From the NCBI GenBank assembly GCA_913031205.1, contig CAJWEM010000001.1, positions 96,723 through 140,990 of the forward strand: 44,268 nucleotides of DNA, written 5' to 3'. The notes below the pieces were generated by a model. It ran no database searches, was not told the origin of the DNA, and saw only the letters and a program-made list of their open reading frames with translations. Source of the stretch: an uncultured Gammaproteobacteria bacterium (lineage in GTDB: Bacteria > Pseudomonadota > Gammaproteobacteria > Poriferisulfidales > GCA-002705445). Positions 36,833 through 44,268 of this stretch are shown here, piece by piece (position 1 is the first letter of the stretch; each line of letters starts with the position of its first letter). The position numbers and the translations under genes are program-made.

Positions 36833-37423
36833 TCATATCATATTATGTTGGAGTAATAAGTAAGAAACATCGCCACTTTTCCCTTTTCTTTGCAAAGTCC
36901 AATTGGCAGGAATTTTATAATCTTTTAAAAAATCTTTTGTAAACGGAATTTCAACATATATTTTACATTTATCTTTCAAGATTGTTGATGAACTTATCTT
37001 GTCAATCATATTTTGTAATAAGTTTTCTGAAAAAGGAGGATCGAGAAAAATTATATCGACCATATCTTGGACATGATTTTCAAATGAATTAGCATCTGCG
37101 TAAATAATATTTATATTTTTTGCAGATAAAGCATTTTTTTGGTCAATTAAACAGTCAATAGTTTCTTTATCGTTTTCAAGCATATATACATATTTAGCTC
37201 CTCTTGATGCCGCCTCAAACCCAAGCGAGCCACTGCCTGCAAACATATCAAGACATATAGATCCCTCAATATAATTCTGTAACAAATTAAATAGAGTTTC
37301 TTTAATTATTCCTTTTGTTGGTCTCAAATTATTTTTTTCGACAAAATTGATTTTTCGACCACGCCATGTTCCCGCTATCAATTTAATATTTGATTTAGTA
37401 GCTTTATTTCTTTGCTTTTGCAT
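36833..37423 (-). CDS. rsmD: 16S rRNA m2G966 methyltransferase
   Basis: A 196-residue SAM methyltransferase. The family start IAGTWRGRKINF, LRPTKGIIKETLFNLLQ, SAM motif CLDMFAGSGSLGFEA, and catalytic DIIFLDPPF are clear. ATG at 37423 overlaps the M16 subunit gene by 20 nt; a TTG at 37429 is possible. Operon M16-M16-rsmD-coaD on the minus strand. Confidence 0.94.
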   Translation of the reverse strand: MQKQRNKATKSNIKLIAGTWRGRKINFVEKNNLRPTKGIIKETLFNLLQNYIEGSICLDMFAGSGSLGFEAASRGAKYVYMLENDKETIDCLIDQKNALSAKNINIIYADANSFENHVQDMVDIIFLDPPFSENLLQNMIDKISSSTILKDKCKIYVEIPFTKDFLKDYKIPANWTLQRKGKSGDVSYLLLQHNMI

Positions 37424-38738
37424 TACCAACTACCAGAGTAACAAGTGAATTAACATTAATTTCTTTCTTAAAAGCATTCATAATATCTTTTTTGGTAATT
37501 TTAGAAATTTCAGATGTAAAGGTTTTCAAATAGTCCTTCGATAAATCATAATAATTTATCATTGATAAATAATTTAAAATATCACTATTGCTATCAATTC
37601 TTAACGGGAAACCATTAATTATTGAATTTTTTGCATGCTTAAGCTCATCATCTGTAGGTCCTTTTTTTATAAATTCAGCAAGCATCTCTTGGATTAATTT
37701 TACAGATTTTTGTGCTTGATCTGCTTTTGTTTCGATACCGATTAAAAACGGGCCCTCTTCTCTTAAGGGATAAACATAACTATAAACCCCGTAAGTTAAT
37801 CCTCTTTTAACACGAAGTTCTTGCATTAATCTGGCGCTAAAGCCACTTCCCCCAAAAATATAATTTCCAACGTATAAAGGAAGGTGGTTTTCTGAGCCCC
37901 TTCTAATTGAAACTAATCCAATATATATGTGTGCCTGTTCAGAATTAAAATTTTTAAAAATGTACTTCTCTTTTTTACTAATAGTTTTTGTTTGTTTTGT
38001 AATTACCTTTTTCTTTGATTTATCTAAGGATTTAGAAATTTTTTCAGCAATAGCTATAACCTCTTTTTTTGAAAGTGAGGATACAATGGCGATTGATGCA
38101 TTTTTTGCATTTATATTTTTATCATAAAAATCTTTAATATTTTTTCTACTAATTTTTTTCACGGAATCCGCATATCCAATGGAAGGATGTGAATACGGGT
38201 GGTCTCCGTAGATCTCTTTAAAGAACAAATTGGAAGCAATTTCGCTCGGGTCGCTTTGATCTTCAATAATTGTTGATATTGTTCTTTTCTTTTGCAGGTT
38301 AACCTCATTATTGGGGAAAGAACTATCTGATAAAATTTCCAAGAACATTTTCAAAGAGGGATTTAGATATTTTTCCTGTGTTAGTGATCTTAGAGATATA
38401 GATGATCTATCTTTATTAACTGATGTATTAAATATTGATCCGTTTGATTCAAATATCGAGGCAATCTCTTCTGATTTTCTCACAGATGTCCCTTCATCAA
38501 GTAAACTGTGAGTTAACATAGATAGTCCCTTTGTATCTCCATCTCTATTTGAGCCGGCATCAAAGGTTATCTTGATGTCAATCATAGGAATATTGTCAGA
38601 CTTAGAAAACAAAACCTTAATTCCATTTTTTGTTTCGTAAGAAGAAATATTTACATCAGCTTTTGTTATGTTTGTGATACTCATAATTATTATAAAGAAT
38701 GTAATTTTATGTAAATAAAAAATTCTACTTTTCATCAT
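37404..38738 (-). CDS. M16 peptidase family protein, non-catalytic subunit
   Basis: A 444-residue exported M16 protein with a signal peptide (basic start, hydrophobic segment, TKA-DVN). At the metal site the usual HxxEH is missing: the segment reads GLSMLTHSLLDEGTS. Conserved M16 core blocks remain, such as the ARLMQELRVKRGLTYGVYSY region. It pairs with the HxxEH protein encoded just upstream, whose end it overlaps by 14 nt. This matches M16B heterodimers in which one subunit is catalytic and the other helps bind substrate. Periplasmic. Confidence 0.9.
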   Translation of the reverse strand: MMKSRIFYLHKITFFIIIMSITNITKADVNISSYETKNGIKVLFSKSDNIPMIDIKITFDAGSNRDGDTKGLSMLTHSLLDEGTSVRKSEEIASIFESNGSIFNTSVNKDRSSISLRSLTQEKYLNPSLKMFLEILSDSSFPNNEVNLQKKRTISTIIEDQSDPSEIASNLFFKEIYGDHPYSHPSIGYADSVKKISRKNIKDFYDKNINAKNASIAIVSSLSKKEVIAIAEKISKSLDKSKKKVITKQTKTISKKEKYIFKNFNSEQAHIYIGLVSIRRGSENHLPLYVGNYIFGGSGFSARLMQELRVKRGLTYGVYSYVYPLREEGPFLIGIETKADQAQKSVKLIQEMLAEFIKKGPTDDELKHAKNSIINGFPLRIDSNSDILNYLSMINYYDLSKDYLKTFTSEISKITKKDIMNAFKKEINVNSLVTLVVGNAKAKK

Positions 38739-40077
38739 TTACAGTAACGATTGTTTTTGATTTAAATACTAAATACTTTTTGGCTACTTCCCTAACCTGT
38801 TTAGCTGTGACCTTATTAATGTTTTTAGTATATTCTTCTATAAGACTAATGTCGCCAATTGAAGTTTTTAACATACCTAAAATTCTAGCCTGGTAGTCAA
38901 TTGAATCTCTTTGGTAAACTTCTGTCGCAAGAACTTGAGCCTTTATCCTATCAAGCTCACTCTGTTTTACTAGATTTTTCTTCAAATCTTCTATAATTTT
39001 TTCAAGCTCTCTTCGAATTTTATCTGTTTTTTCTCCAACGATTGGGTTTATATCAATTAAAAATAATGGGTCATTTCTTGAGAACATTGAATAACCAGAA
39101 TCAGCATAACTAGCAACTTTCTTTTCCCTAACTAATATTTTTTGTAACCTGGAATTTTGCCCGCTACTCAAAATACCTGAAAGCACTGATAACGCATAAC
39201 AATCAGAAGGATCAACGTCCTTTGAATTTAAACTTGGTACTTTGTACCCCATTATAATATATGATGGTTTACCTTGAATTTGAATTGACACTTCCTTTTT
39301 GCCAAATTGTGGTGGCTCATCCCTAATAATTCTGTCTTCAATTTTAACTTTTTTCTTTGAACCATAATACTTTTTCACGAGTTTCATCGTTTTTTCAAAA
39401 TTAATGTCACCTACAATTACTACAGTTGCATTATTTGGGGCATACCAATTTTTATACCAATTTGATATGTCTACTTCAGTCATACTATTTAAATCTTCCA
39501 TCCAGCCGATAATCGGATCATGATATGAACTATTATTATAAGCACTTGCATATAGCTGTTCATACGCAATACCCTCAGGTTGGTCGTCAGTTCTTAACCT
39601 TCTCTCTTCTTTTATAACTTCAATTTCCTTCAAAAAATCACTTTTGCTAATAACAAGATTATTCATTCTGTCTGATTCAAACTTAAGTGCTTCTTCTAGG
39701 TATTGAGAGGGTAAAGTTTGATAATATGCTGTGTAGTCTTTACTTGTGAATGCGTTTTCTTTACCACCAAGTTTTGAGATGGCCTGCGAAAAAACTCCTC
39801 CGGGATACTTCTTTGTACCTTTGAACATCATGTGTTCAAGAGCATGTGATAAACCCGTTTTACCACTAATCTCATCTGCAGAGCCAATTTTATACCAGAT
39901 ATGGCTTGTAACAACTGGTGCTCTCGTATCTTTTTTTAAAATTATATGAAGCCCATTATCTAATGTTTTTTCCATAACCTCAGCCCTCGAATATGGCGTT
40001 AGAAATAAAGTTAATAATACGAAAACATTTACGCCAACTAAAAAATTCGTAATGTTTTTTTTTAAAAAACGATTCAA
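38725..40077 (-). CDS. M16 zinc metallopeptidase, catalytic subunit
   Basis: A 450-residue insulinase-family protease. The HxxEH site is HALEH in KTGLSHALEHMMFKGTKKYP, with the distal zinc glutamate in the EALKFESDRMNNL helix. The start is TTG 40077, needed to include the signal peptide (LVGVNVFVLLTLFLTPYSRA-EV); the next in-frame ATG lies after it. AGG sits 7 nt upstream. Probably a periplasmic oligopeptidase with the inactive partner downstream. It diverges from rpoH. Confidence 0.92.
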   Translation of the reverse strand: MNRFLKKNITNFLVGVNVFVLLTLFLTPYSRAEVMEKTLDNGLHIILKKDTRAPVVTSHIWYKIGSADEISGKTGLSHALEHMMFKGTKKYPGGVFSQAISKLGGKENAFTSKDYTAYYQTLPSQYLEEALKFESDRMNNLVISKSDFLKEIEVIKEERRLRTDDQPEGIAYEQLYASAYNNSSYHDPIIGWMEDLNSMTEVDISNWYKNWYAPNNATVVIVGDINFEKTMKLVKKYYGSKKKVKIEDRIIRDEPPQFGKKEVSIQIQGKPSYIIMGYKVPSLNSKDVDPSDCYALSVLSGILSSGQNSRLQKILVREKKVASYADSGYSMFSRNDPLFLIDINPIVGEKTDKIRRELEKIIEDLKKNLVKQSELDRIKAQVLATEVYQRDSIDYQARILGMLKTSIGDISLIEEYTKNINKVTAKQVREVAKKYLVFKSKTIVTVNDEK

Positions 40078-40324
40078 AATTCTACCTATAAATATCTAAA
40101 GTGAAATATAATATAATACTAGCATAAAAGGTTTCTTTATTAAGGTATACACTTTTTGCCGATCCACAAATTTGTTGGTGATTAATAAGTTTTTCAATAT
40201 CACATCTTTATTTACACGTAGCTATCAACTATATGAAAAATGTCTCTTTATCTGGCATTTAAAACATTATATAATTATTCAATTATATTTAAACTATTGT
40301 TTTTAAACAATTTTTCAGATAGCA

Positions 40325-40352
40325 TTGCTTATAATTAGCACTCTTGTATAAT
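40325..40352 (+). promoter_or_regulatory. sigma-70 promoter of rpoH
   Basis: TTGCTT (40325-40330), a 16-nt spacer and a perfect TATAAT (40347-40352). The -10 sits in the central spacer of the CIRCE element, so HrcA bound there would block RNA polymerase. Transcription would begin inside the right CIRCE arm, about 32 nt before the rpoH ATG. Confidence 0.6.
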
Positions 40353-40361
40353 GAGTGCTAA
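40335..40361. promoter_or_regulatory. CIRCE element (HrcA operator) upstream of rpoH
   Basis: TTAGCACTC (40335-40343), nine bases, then GAGTGCTAA (40353-40361). This matches the canonical CIRCE inverted repeat at all 18 arm positions and with the exact N9 spacer. CIRCE is the binding site of HrcA, the heat-shock repressor usually found before groESL or hrcA-grpE-dnaK. Here it covers the rpoH promoter and ends 30 nt before the ATG. Confidence 0.9.
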
Positions 40362-40391
40362 TAAAACTTTTATTTGTTGGAATTGGATTTA

Positions 40392-41231
40392 ATGGCTAAA
40401 CAAATTGATTATAAACATTCATCGCTGCCTTCTTGTACGGGAAGTATAGACACATACATAAGTCATGTTATGGCTATACCTGTTCTGTCAACAGAAGAAG
40501 AAGTTAATTTAGGGTATAAACTCCAAAGTTCCAATGACTTAGAATCTGCAAAGAAGTTAATCATGCATAACCTAAGATACGTTGTGTATATTGCAAAAAG
40601 CTATTCTGGTTACGGGTTAAATTTAAATGATTTAATTCAAGAAGGAAATGTGGGATTAATGAAAGCAGTTAAAAAATATAATCCGGAGAAGAATTTAAAA
40701 CTTATAACTTTTGCGGTTTATTGGATAAAGTCAGAAATTCATGAATTTGTTCTTAAAAATTGGAAGATAGTAAAAGTAGCTACTACAAAAACTCAGAGGA
40801 AGTTATTCTTTAATTTAAGATCAAAAAAGAACTCCTTATCTTCTCTTACAAACCAAGAAGCCCAATCAATTGCAAGTGACCTAAAAGTTCCTGTTAAGGA
40901 TGTCATAGAAATGGAAAAAAGAATGCTTAACTTTGATTTGGCTATAGATGAAACAGATAGCGAAGAACAAACTGCGCCACAAGTTTATCTTGAAAGTAAT
41001 GAAATGAAACCTGACGAAGCTTTAGAATATGAAGAAAATAGTAAGATAAATAAAAAGCTATACAGTGTCTTAGAGAATCTTGATCACAGAAGCAGGGATA
41101 TTGTTGAAAGTAGATGGCTAGCTGAGGAAAAGCTAACTCTTGAAGATTTGTCTAAGAAATATGGAATCTCTAGAGAGAGAGTCAGACAGATTGAAACTGA
41201 GTCTATGTCTAAGCTTAAGGAAAATCTTTAA
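40392..41231 (+). CDS. rpoH: RNA polymerase heat-shock sigma factor (sigma-32)
   Basis: Directs transcription of chaperone and protease genes. The 279 residues carry region 2 (NLRYVVYIAKSYSGYGLNLNDLIQEGNVGLMKAVKKYNPEKNLKLITFAVYWIKSEIHEFVL, split by family position), the RpoH box region TQRKLFFNLRSKK that marks sigma-32 apart from RpoD and RpoS, and region 4 (LTLEDLSKKYGISRERVRQIE). ATG 40392 matches the MAKQ-type family start. It is transcribed behind a CIRCE element, linking the HrcA and sigma-32 systems. The stop shares TTAA with ctaB. Confidence 0.95.
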   Translation: MAKQIDYKHSSLPSCTGSIDTYISHVMAIPVLSTEEEVNLGYKLQSSNDLESAKKLIMHNLRYVVYIAKSYSGYGLNLNDLIQEGNVGLMKAVKKYNPEKNLKLITFAVYWIKSEIHEFVLKNWKIVKVATTKTQRKLFFNLRSKKNSLSSLTNQEAQSIASDLKVPVKDVIEMEKRMLNFDLAIDETDSEEQTAPQVYLESNEMKPDEALEYEENSKINKKLYSVLENLDHRSRDIVESRWLAEEKLTLEDLSKKYGISRERVRQIETESMSKLKENL

Positions 41232-42112
41232 AAATTTAACAGTAACACTAAGTACCTATCTGCTAATAGAAAACCAAATAATGCTGAAAGATAAATAATA
41301 GAATAATCAAATATTTTATTGGCCAAATAGTTATTTTTAGAATATTGCATTTTTAAAACGTAATACAAAAAGAATAAATTCAAAAGTAAAGCACCCGTTA
41401 AATAAAAATAGCTTGAGAACTTTATAATAAATGGCATTAAACTTACAATTGTTAGCATAAAGGTATAAAGAGTTATATGTACTCTTGTATATTGTTCTCC
41501 ATGTGTAACAGGTAACATTGGAATCTTTGCAGCAAAGTATTCTTCTTTTCTATAAAGCGCTAATGCCCAAAAGTGTGGTGGGGTCCAAAAAAATATTATT
41601 AGGAATAAAATAATTGCTATTGAATCTACTTGCCCAGTCATTGCAGTCCAGCCTAGCAGAGGTGGCGTAGCTCCAGCAGCACCGCCAATAACAATATTTT
41701 GTGGGGTTCTTCTCTTTAAATACAAAGTGTAAATAAACGCATATCCAACTAAAGAAGCAAAAGTTAACCAAGCTGTTAAGGTATTTATAAGAAAATATAA
41801 AAGTAAAAATCCTATCAAGGCAAGTACAACAGCATAAATTACAACGTTTTTTGGGGCAAGAACACCCATGACTAGCGGCCTTCTCTTTGTTCTAAGCATT
41901 ATGCTATCAATCTTTTGATCTAGTAATTGATTTATTGACCCTGCAGATAATGACATTAGAGCAATGCCAAGGTTACCAATTATAAGTACTTCAAAATTTA
42001 ACGCTAATGGATTTGCTAGAAGCATTCCAATAAATGATGTAAATATCATTAAAGCAACAACTTTTGGTTTTGAGGATTCTATGTATGCTTTAAAGTTATT
42101 TTTTTCAAACAT
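41228..42112 (-). CDS. ctaB: protoheme IX farnesyltransferase
   Basis: A UbiA-family integral membrane enzyme (294 residues, about eight or nine helices) that makes heme O from heme B. The prenyl-diphosphate site NQLLDQKIDSIMLRTKRRP and the later GGAAGATPPLLGW segment with YRKEEYFAAKIPM are diagnostic of CyoE/CtaB. It follows ctaA by 5 nt in the oxidase-assembly operon, so CtaB is the fitting name. Its stop shares TTAA with rpoH. Confidence 0.95.
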   Translation of the reverse strand: MFEKNNFKAYIESSKPKVVALMIFTSFIGMLLANPLALNFEVLIIGNLGIALMSLSAGSINQLLDQKIDSIMLRTKRRPLVMGVLAPKNVVIYAVVLALIGFLLLYFLINTLTAWLTFASLVGYAFIYTLYLKRRTPQNIVIGGAAGATPPLLGWTAMTGQVDSIAIILFLIIFFWTPPHFWALALYRKEEYFAAKIPMLPVTHGEQYTRVHITLYTFMLTIVSLMPFIIKFSSYFYLTGALLLNLFFLYYVLKMQYSKNNYLANKIFDYSIIYLSALFGFLLADRYLVLLLNF

Positions 42113-42117
42113 TTTAA

Positions 42118-43146
42118 TTATGTATTATTTTTTATACCCTTAATGAAAAATAATTGTGTTACTAAACACATTAATAAAAGAGCAGCATTTCCATTATGAG
42201 CAACAGCAACTAATATTGGTAAACCTAATTTAATATTTAATACCCCTAATAAAACTTGAGTACCTAAAAATAGTACCAATAAGAGAGACAAAATTTTCTG
42301 GTACATAGAATTAATCGTGAAATAAGAAAATATTGATAAAAGTAAAACCATAATTGTTGCAAATATTGCCCAAGCTCTGTGCGTAAAATGTATTGCAACT
42401 CTAGCTGGAGTATCAAGCCTTCCAAATTCGTAATTTAAGTCCGTTGCAAGTTCAACTATAAATGCATTATAAAAGTCCATTTGTGGCCACCATGAATTAT
42501 TACATCGAGGAAAGTCAGCACAGGCGAGAGCGGCGTAATTTGTGCTCGTCCAACCTCCAAGCATTATTTGTATAATCAAAACTGACAAAGTTGCAAAAGC
42601 GAAAGCCTGAAGTCTTTTAATTTTTATCATTGAAATGTTAAAGTTATTGTTGGTAATCTCTCCAAAATATGTTGATTTATTATTTCTTAAAAAAATTAAC
42701 CATAGCAATGCAATAATTGTTAAGCCACCAACTAAATGTAACATTACGATTAGGGGTTGTAGTTGTAATGTTACTGTAAACATCCCCAAAGCAGCTTGAA
42801 AAATTACTAAAACTGATACTAAAAGAGAAATTCCTAAAAGTTTGCTCGCATTGTTTTTATAAAATATGAATGAAATGATAAAGATAAAAATTCCAAGGAA
42901 TCCTGCTAAATATCGATGCACCATTTCTTTCCATGCTTTTGCTATATCGACAATTGACCCTTCATATGTACTTTCTGCACTTGCAATCTCTGCAGCATTA
43001 TCTGGAACACCAACAAGGAAACCGTAACAGCCTGGCCAATCTGGACATCCCAGTCCTGCATGGGAAAGTCTAACATATGCACCTAAAGTGATTACGGTAA
43101 ATGTAATAGAGATGACGAATAATAAATAATAGTTAAGTTTTGTCAT
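42118..43146 (-). CDS. ctaA: heme A synthase
   Basis: Converts heme O to heme A for aa3-type cytochrome oxidase. A 342-residue COX15/CtaA protein with about eight helices. It has GAYVRLSHAGLGCPDWPGCYG near the N-terminus, the heme-binding histidines in MVHRYLAG, MLHLVGG, FTHRAWA and AVAHNGNAAL, and a second CADFPRC pair in the middle. AAGGC lies 5 nt before the ATG. Its position between the SCO-like gene and ctaB supports the assignment. Confidence 0.95.
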   Translation of the reverse strand: MTKLNYYLLFVISITFTVITLGAYVRLSHAGLGCPDWPGCYGFLVGVPDNAAEIASAESTYEGSIVDIAKAWKEMVHRYLAGFLGIFIFIISFIFYKNNASKLLGISLLVSVLVIFQAALGMFTVTLQLQPLIVMLHLVGGLTIIALLWLIFLRNNKSTYFGEITNNNFNISMIKIKRLQAFAFATLSVLIIQIMLGGWTSTNYAALACADFPRCNNSWWPQMDFYNAFIVELATDLNYEFGRLDTPARVAIHFTHRAWAIFATIMVLLLSIFSYFTINSMYQKILSLLLVLFLGTQVLLGVLNIKLGLPILVAVAHNGNAALLLMCLVTQLFFIKGIKNNT

Positions 43147-43154
43147 AATAAGCC

Positions 43155-43727
43155 TTATCCTATTCTAGAAACTTTTAAAATTTTCTTAATATCTTTCTTT
43201 AATCCTTCTGCACTAAAGTCTTTATCATAAAAAATAAATATATTTCCAAGGGGATCTATAATGTAAAGGTGATTTTTTTCTAAATTTTTAAAAAAATTGT
43301 TATTAATTACTTTAATGAATCGAATCTTGTCATATTTTTTTATGATTTTTTCATTCTGCTCATTTTCAAAATCATTATTAATTACAATTACATTTGATAC
43401 TCTTGATCTCTCTCTACCTAATGACTCTCTCACTTGTTGCATAACATATAATGTTGCTTCACAAAGTAAGTCGCATGTCTCATTTTCATAAACATACATT
43501 AAAGTCCACTTTTTTCTTTCTAAAATATTATCGAAATCAGTTTCGGCATTTATTGTAATTACGGGATCAATTAAATTCCCATATGATTTTGGTGGTGCAA
43601 TTGGAACAACATCACTATATTTATACATAATAGTTGCGAGAAGAAGTGGTCCTAAAAAAGAAAAAATAATAAGAACAAGATAAAGTCTAGTTTTAATTAA
43701 AGAAAAATAATCTGTTTTATTTTCCAT
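43155..43727 (-). CDS. membrane-anchored SCO/thioredoxin-like oxidase assembly protein
   Basis: A 190-residue protein with one N-terminal membrane helix (about 13-35) and a periplasmic thioredoxin-like domain. C85 and C89 form CxxxC (ETCDLLCE), as in the copper chaperone SCO1, but the proline after the second cysteine is missing, and I see no clear copper-binding histidine: the only nearby candidate is H153 in KNHLYIIDPLGN. It may be a redox helper in CuA site assembly. It overlaps surf1 by 11 nt. Proteins of this size are found at this place in many gammaproteobacterial cox operons. Confidence 0.75.
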   Translation of the reverse strand: MENKTDYFSLIKTRLYLVLIIFSFLGPLLLATIMYKYSDVVPIAPPKSYGNLIDPVITINAETDFDNILERKKWTLMYVYENETCDLLCEATLYVMQQVRESLGRERSRVSNVIVINNDFENEQNEKIIKKYDKIRFIKVINNNFFKNLEKNHLYIIDPLGNIFIFYDKDFSAEGLKKDIKKILKVSRIG

Positions 43728-44268
43728 CTTTTTTTCTCACGTAGTATATAAAGATTAAAATTATAAGCGCAGCTGCCATACTAAACCATTGGAATGCATA
43801 TCCTAAGTGTTTACTGCTACTCATATGAATAATTTTCCACTCTCTATCAAAACCAAAACTGTTATTCTGACCCAATCTAAAAATTACACCATTAATAATT
43901 ACATTTTCTAACTCTAAACTTTCTGCTATTTTCTCAAAGTTCACCGCTTGAATGAGTCTTGGCCAGCTTTCATCTGTAAAAATTTCCCCAATAGTATAAC
44001 TCTTCTCTCTTGGATAAATATACCCGTCAATTTCTTGTACATCCTTTGAAATATTCTGTTGATTCAGGAATTTAAAATTTCTAGGTATATCTTGTCTTGT
44101 TCCTTTCATAGGAATCCAGCCCCTATCAATGAGAATTACTTCGCCGCTTGATATTAGTTTGAAAGGCGAAATAACATTGAAGCCGGGCATTTTATTTTTA
44201 ATTTTATTATCTATTAAAAATACCTTATTTAAATAATTGCCTTTTATACGATAATTTCTATAGAAAAG
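43717..44268 (-). CDS. SURF1-family cytochrome oxidase assembly protein, partial
   Basis: The gene runs off the right edge and its N-terminus (with the first membrane helix) is missing. The frame is open from the edge, and its first residues (YRIKGNYLNKVFLIDN) match the SURF1 strand before the conserved PGFNVISPFKL and VILIDRGWIP blocks. A C-terminal membrane helix (about 20 residues: AFQWFSMAAALIILIFIYYV) precedes a basic tail RKKDGK. SURF1 helps insert heme A into oxidase subunit I. First visible gene of surf1-SCO-like-ctaA-ctaB. Confidence 0.92.
   Translation of the reverse strand, partial: LFYRNYRIKGNYLNKVFLIDNKIKNKMPGFNVISPFKLISSGEVILIDRGWIPMKGTRQDIPRNFKFLNQQNISKDVQEIDGYIYPREKSYTIGEIFTDESWPRLIQAVNFEKIAESLELENVIINGVIFRLGQNNSFGFDREWKIIHMSSSKHLGYAFQWFSMAAALIILIFIYYVRKKDGK

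Larger units (their letters stand above)
40078..40391. other. 314-nt region between the M16 gene and rpoH
   Basis: AT-rich and mostly featureless on the left. It holds a weak AT-only inverted repeat followed by five T (ATTGTTT-TT-AAACAAT, 40296-40311) and, next to rpoH, a sigma-70-like promoter overlapped by a perfect CIRCE element. No frame of note is seen. Confidence 0.6.

Noticed and set aside
40296-40315. AT-only inverted repeat plus T-run as a terminator before rpoH
   Set aside because: No plus-strand gene precedes it, the loop is 2 nt and there are no GC pairs in most of the stem.

Overview
The window looks like chromosome from a streamlined, AT-rich (by eye about one third G+C) Gram-negative gammaproteobacterium. 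The grounds are a full LPS-heptose/Kdo gene set, the block rnr-rlmB-rpsF-rpsR-rplI-dnaB-alr, the neighbourhood pcm-rhodanese-tolC-waaA next to thiC, an OprI-like lipoprotein and RpoH. Very tight packing and a photolyase with its own MerR-type regulator suggest a surface-ocean lineage such as SAR86. No rRNA is present, so that placement is inference. I see no phage, insertion sequence, CRISPR array or tRNA.

Layout: (1) 1-1476: the N-terminal part of a TrpD/YbiB-like transferase, a Sel1-repeat protein and a small two-helix membrane protein. (2) 1478-6876, minus strand: an operon fbpA-fbpB-fbpC-ilvD, a ferric-iron ABC importer translationally joined to the Fe-S enzyme dihydroxy-acid dehydratase. 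It diverges from ilvE across a Fur-like site and a 20-bp palindrome. (3) 6974-16618: ilvE, a CHCC zinc-finger protein and the LPS inner-core genes (GT2, hldE, waaF, hldD, waaC-like, kdkA, waaA), then tolC. (4) 16623-19499: rhodanese, pcm and thiC. (5) 19556-25440: a short RNase R, rlmB, S6, S18, L9, dnaB and alr. (6) 25437-30447: an acyl-ACP-synthetase-like ligase, hisI, cysS, a dihydroorotase and a 2Fe-2S ferredoxin. (7) 30448-33044: a regulatory region with a perfect minus-strand terminator and three TGTACA palindromes, then a MerR regulator and photolyase. (8) 33049-38738: ispG, bioD, mutM, an OprI-like lipoprotein, a possible 25-residue membrane peptide, coaD, rsmD and a non-catalytic M16 protease subunit. 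(9) 38725-44268: an active-type M16 protease, rpoH behind a perfect CIRCE element, and a cytochrome-oxidase assembly operon (surf1, a SCO-like gene, ctaA, ctaB).

The most notable signals are regulatory and architectural. A canonical HrcA operator (CIRCE) overlaps the rpoH promoter. Eight of eight convergent gene pairs have from 34 nt of overlap to 4 nt of gap, and four of them end in one shared TTAA that supplies TAA to both strands. fbpB appears to start at ATT. A terminator-ended short transcript unit lies between ferredoxin and the merR-photolyase pair. RNase R lacks its N-terminal cold-shock domains. No wholly new multi-gene system is evident; nearly all proteins belong to recognisable families.
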